Source: Pseudomonadota bacterium (GTDB taxonomy: Bacteria > Pseudomonadota > Gammaproteobacteria > Burkholderiales > SG8-41). From it: DNA of 6,240 bases. The stretch is from the NCBI GenBank assembly GCA_023431245.1, contig JAEYXO010000211.1:1-6240 (forward strand). Direction: 5' to 3'. Below are positions 5,780-6,240 of this stretch, piece after piece. The notes beneath the pieces are model-generated. The model had not been told where the DNA came from, did no database searches, and saw only the letters and a list, made by a program, of their open reading frames with translations. Position 1 is the first letter of the stretch, and the number at the start of each line of letters is the position of its first letter. A program made the translations under genes and the position numbers.

Positions 5780-6240
5780 GTACCCCGATATGCCTTCGGC
5801 CGCAGTAGTCGCACTGAAGCCGAGGTCGCGCACCAGTCCGTCGCGCAGGCCGTAAACCCAGCCGTGCACCGCCAGATCCTGCCCGCGTTCCCAGGCGTCG
5901 CGGACGATGGTGGTCTGGCAGACATTGGCCGCCTGCTCGATCACATTGAGCTCGCACAGCCGGTCCGCGCGTCGCGTCGCATCTTCCAGCTCCTGCAGCA
6001 TCGACTCGTGTTTCTGGCGCACGTCCTGCACATGGCGCAGCCAGTTGTCGCTCAAGCCGATGCGGTAGCCGCGCAGTGCGGCGCCGCCGCCGCCGCAGCC
6101 CTAATGGCCGACGACGATGATGTGCTTGACCTTCAGCACATCCACCGCGAACTGGATCACCGACAGGCAGTTGAGGTCGCTGTGCGCCACGACGTTCGCA
6201 ATGTTGCGGTGGACGAAGACCTCGCCCGGCAGCAGCCCGA
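5753..6240 (-). pseudogene. can: Beta-carbonic anhydrase (Can type) interrupted by an in-frame amber codon; 5' end outside the window
   Basis: The intact enzyme would interconvert CO2 and bicarbonate in the cytoplasm. Reading leftward from 6238 the frame gives GLLPGEVFVHRNIANVVAHS, then DLNCLSVIQFAVDVL and KHIIVVGH, a TAG at 6103-6101, then GCGG and GLSDNWLRHVQDV. The end includes CELNVIEQAANV and HGWVYGLRDGLVRDL, with TGA at 5755-5753. This parallels E. coli Can, whose motif, as I recall it, is GHYGCGG: the TAG replaces the tyrosine between zinc ligands His (6106-6104) and Cys (6097-6095). Reading frame and spacing are otherwise intact on both sides. Restarting at TTG 6055 would give 100 residues without zinc ligands, so it would not be an enzyme. 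The gene may be a recent pseudogene, or the base may be a sequencing error. The first Cys-x-Asp ligand pair lies outside the window. Confidence 0.85.

Noticed and set aside
5753..6055. Separate 100-residue gene starting at TTG 6055
   Set aside because: It is the C-terminal half of carbonic anhydrase downstream of the amber codon, with no zinc ligands and no ribosome site that I can see.
1..6240. CRISPR, tRNA, insertion sequence, toxin-antitoxin or defence locus
   Set aside because: No spaced direct repeats, tRNA-like cloverleaf, transposase motif or small paired genes were found by eye on either strand.

Overview
The window is a GC-rich, gene-dense stretch of bacterial chromosome carrying ordinary catabolic genes. 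The best guess is a betaproteobacterium (Burkholderiales or a relative). The clues are an orphan Bug/TctC-type solute receptor beside a GcvA-like LysR regulator, a class III CoA-transferase paired with a 3-hydroxyisobutyrate dehydrogenase-like gene, and a Can-type beta-carbonic anhydrase. This placement rests on recalled family distributions, not on a search.

Layout, left to right. Positions 1-183 are the 3' end of a plus-strand thiamine-diphosphate enzyme resembling the acetolactate synthase large subunit. A 121-bp spacer follows, with a short CACAGAG direct repeat and a strongly AT-rich stretch that probably holds a promoter. Next are a beta-hydroxyacid dehydrogenase (305-1216) and a CaiB/BaiF CoA-transferase (1216-2439), joined by a 1-nt TGATG overlap. 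After a 110-bp spacer with no gene comes a convergent LysR regulator (3521-2550, minus). Across a divergent control region lie a Bug receptor (3651-4631) and an isocitrate/isopropylmalate-type dehydrogenase (4664-5734), both plus strand and 32 bp apart. The right end (6240-5753, minus, running off the window) is a beta-carbonic anhydrase with an in-frame TAG inside its zinc-binding motif.

Two modules can be read. In the first, the hydroxyacid dehydrogenase and CoA-transferase are translationally coupled and probably act on one small organic acid. In the second, a LysR protein probably controls a divergent receptor-dehydrogenase pair: a perfect dyad with T-N11-A geometry lies next to the regulator start and about 65 bp upstream of a plausible start site for the pair. 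The substrate of neither module can be read from the sequence.

I see no mobile element, CRISPR array, tRNA, rRNA or defence locus, and no clear undescribed system. The items most worth a second look are the amber codon in the carbonic anhydrase, the unusual active-site residues of the dehydrogenase, and the LysR control region.
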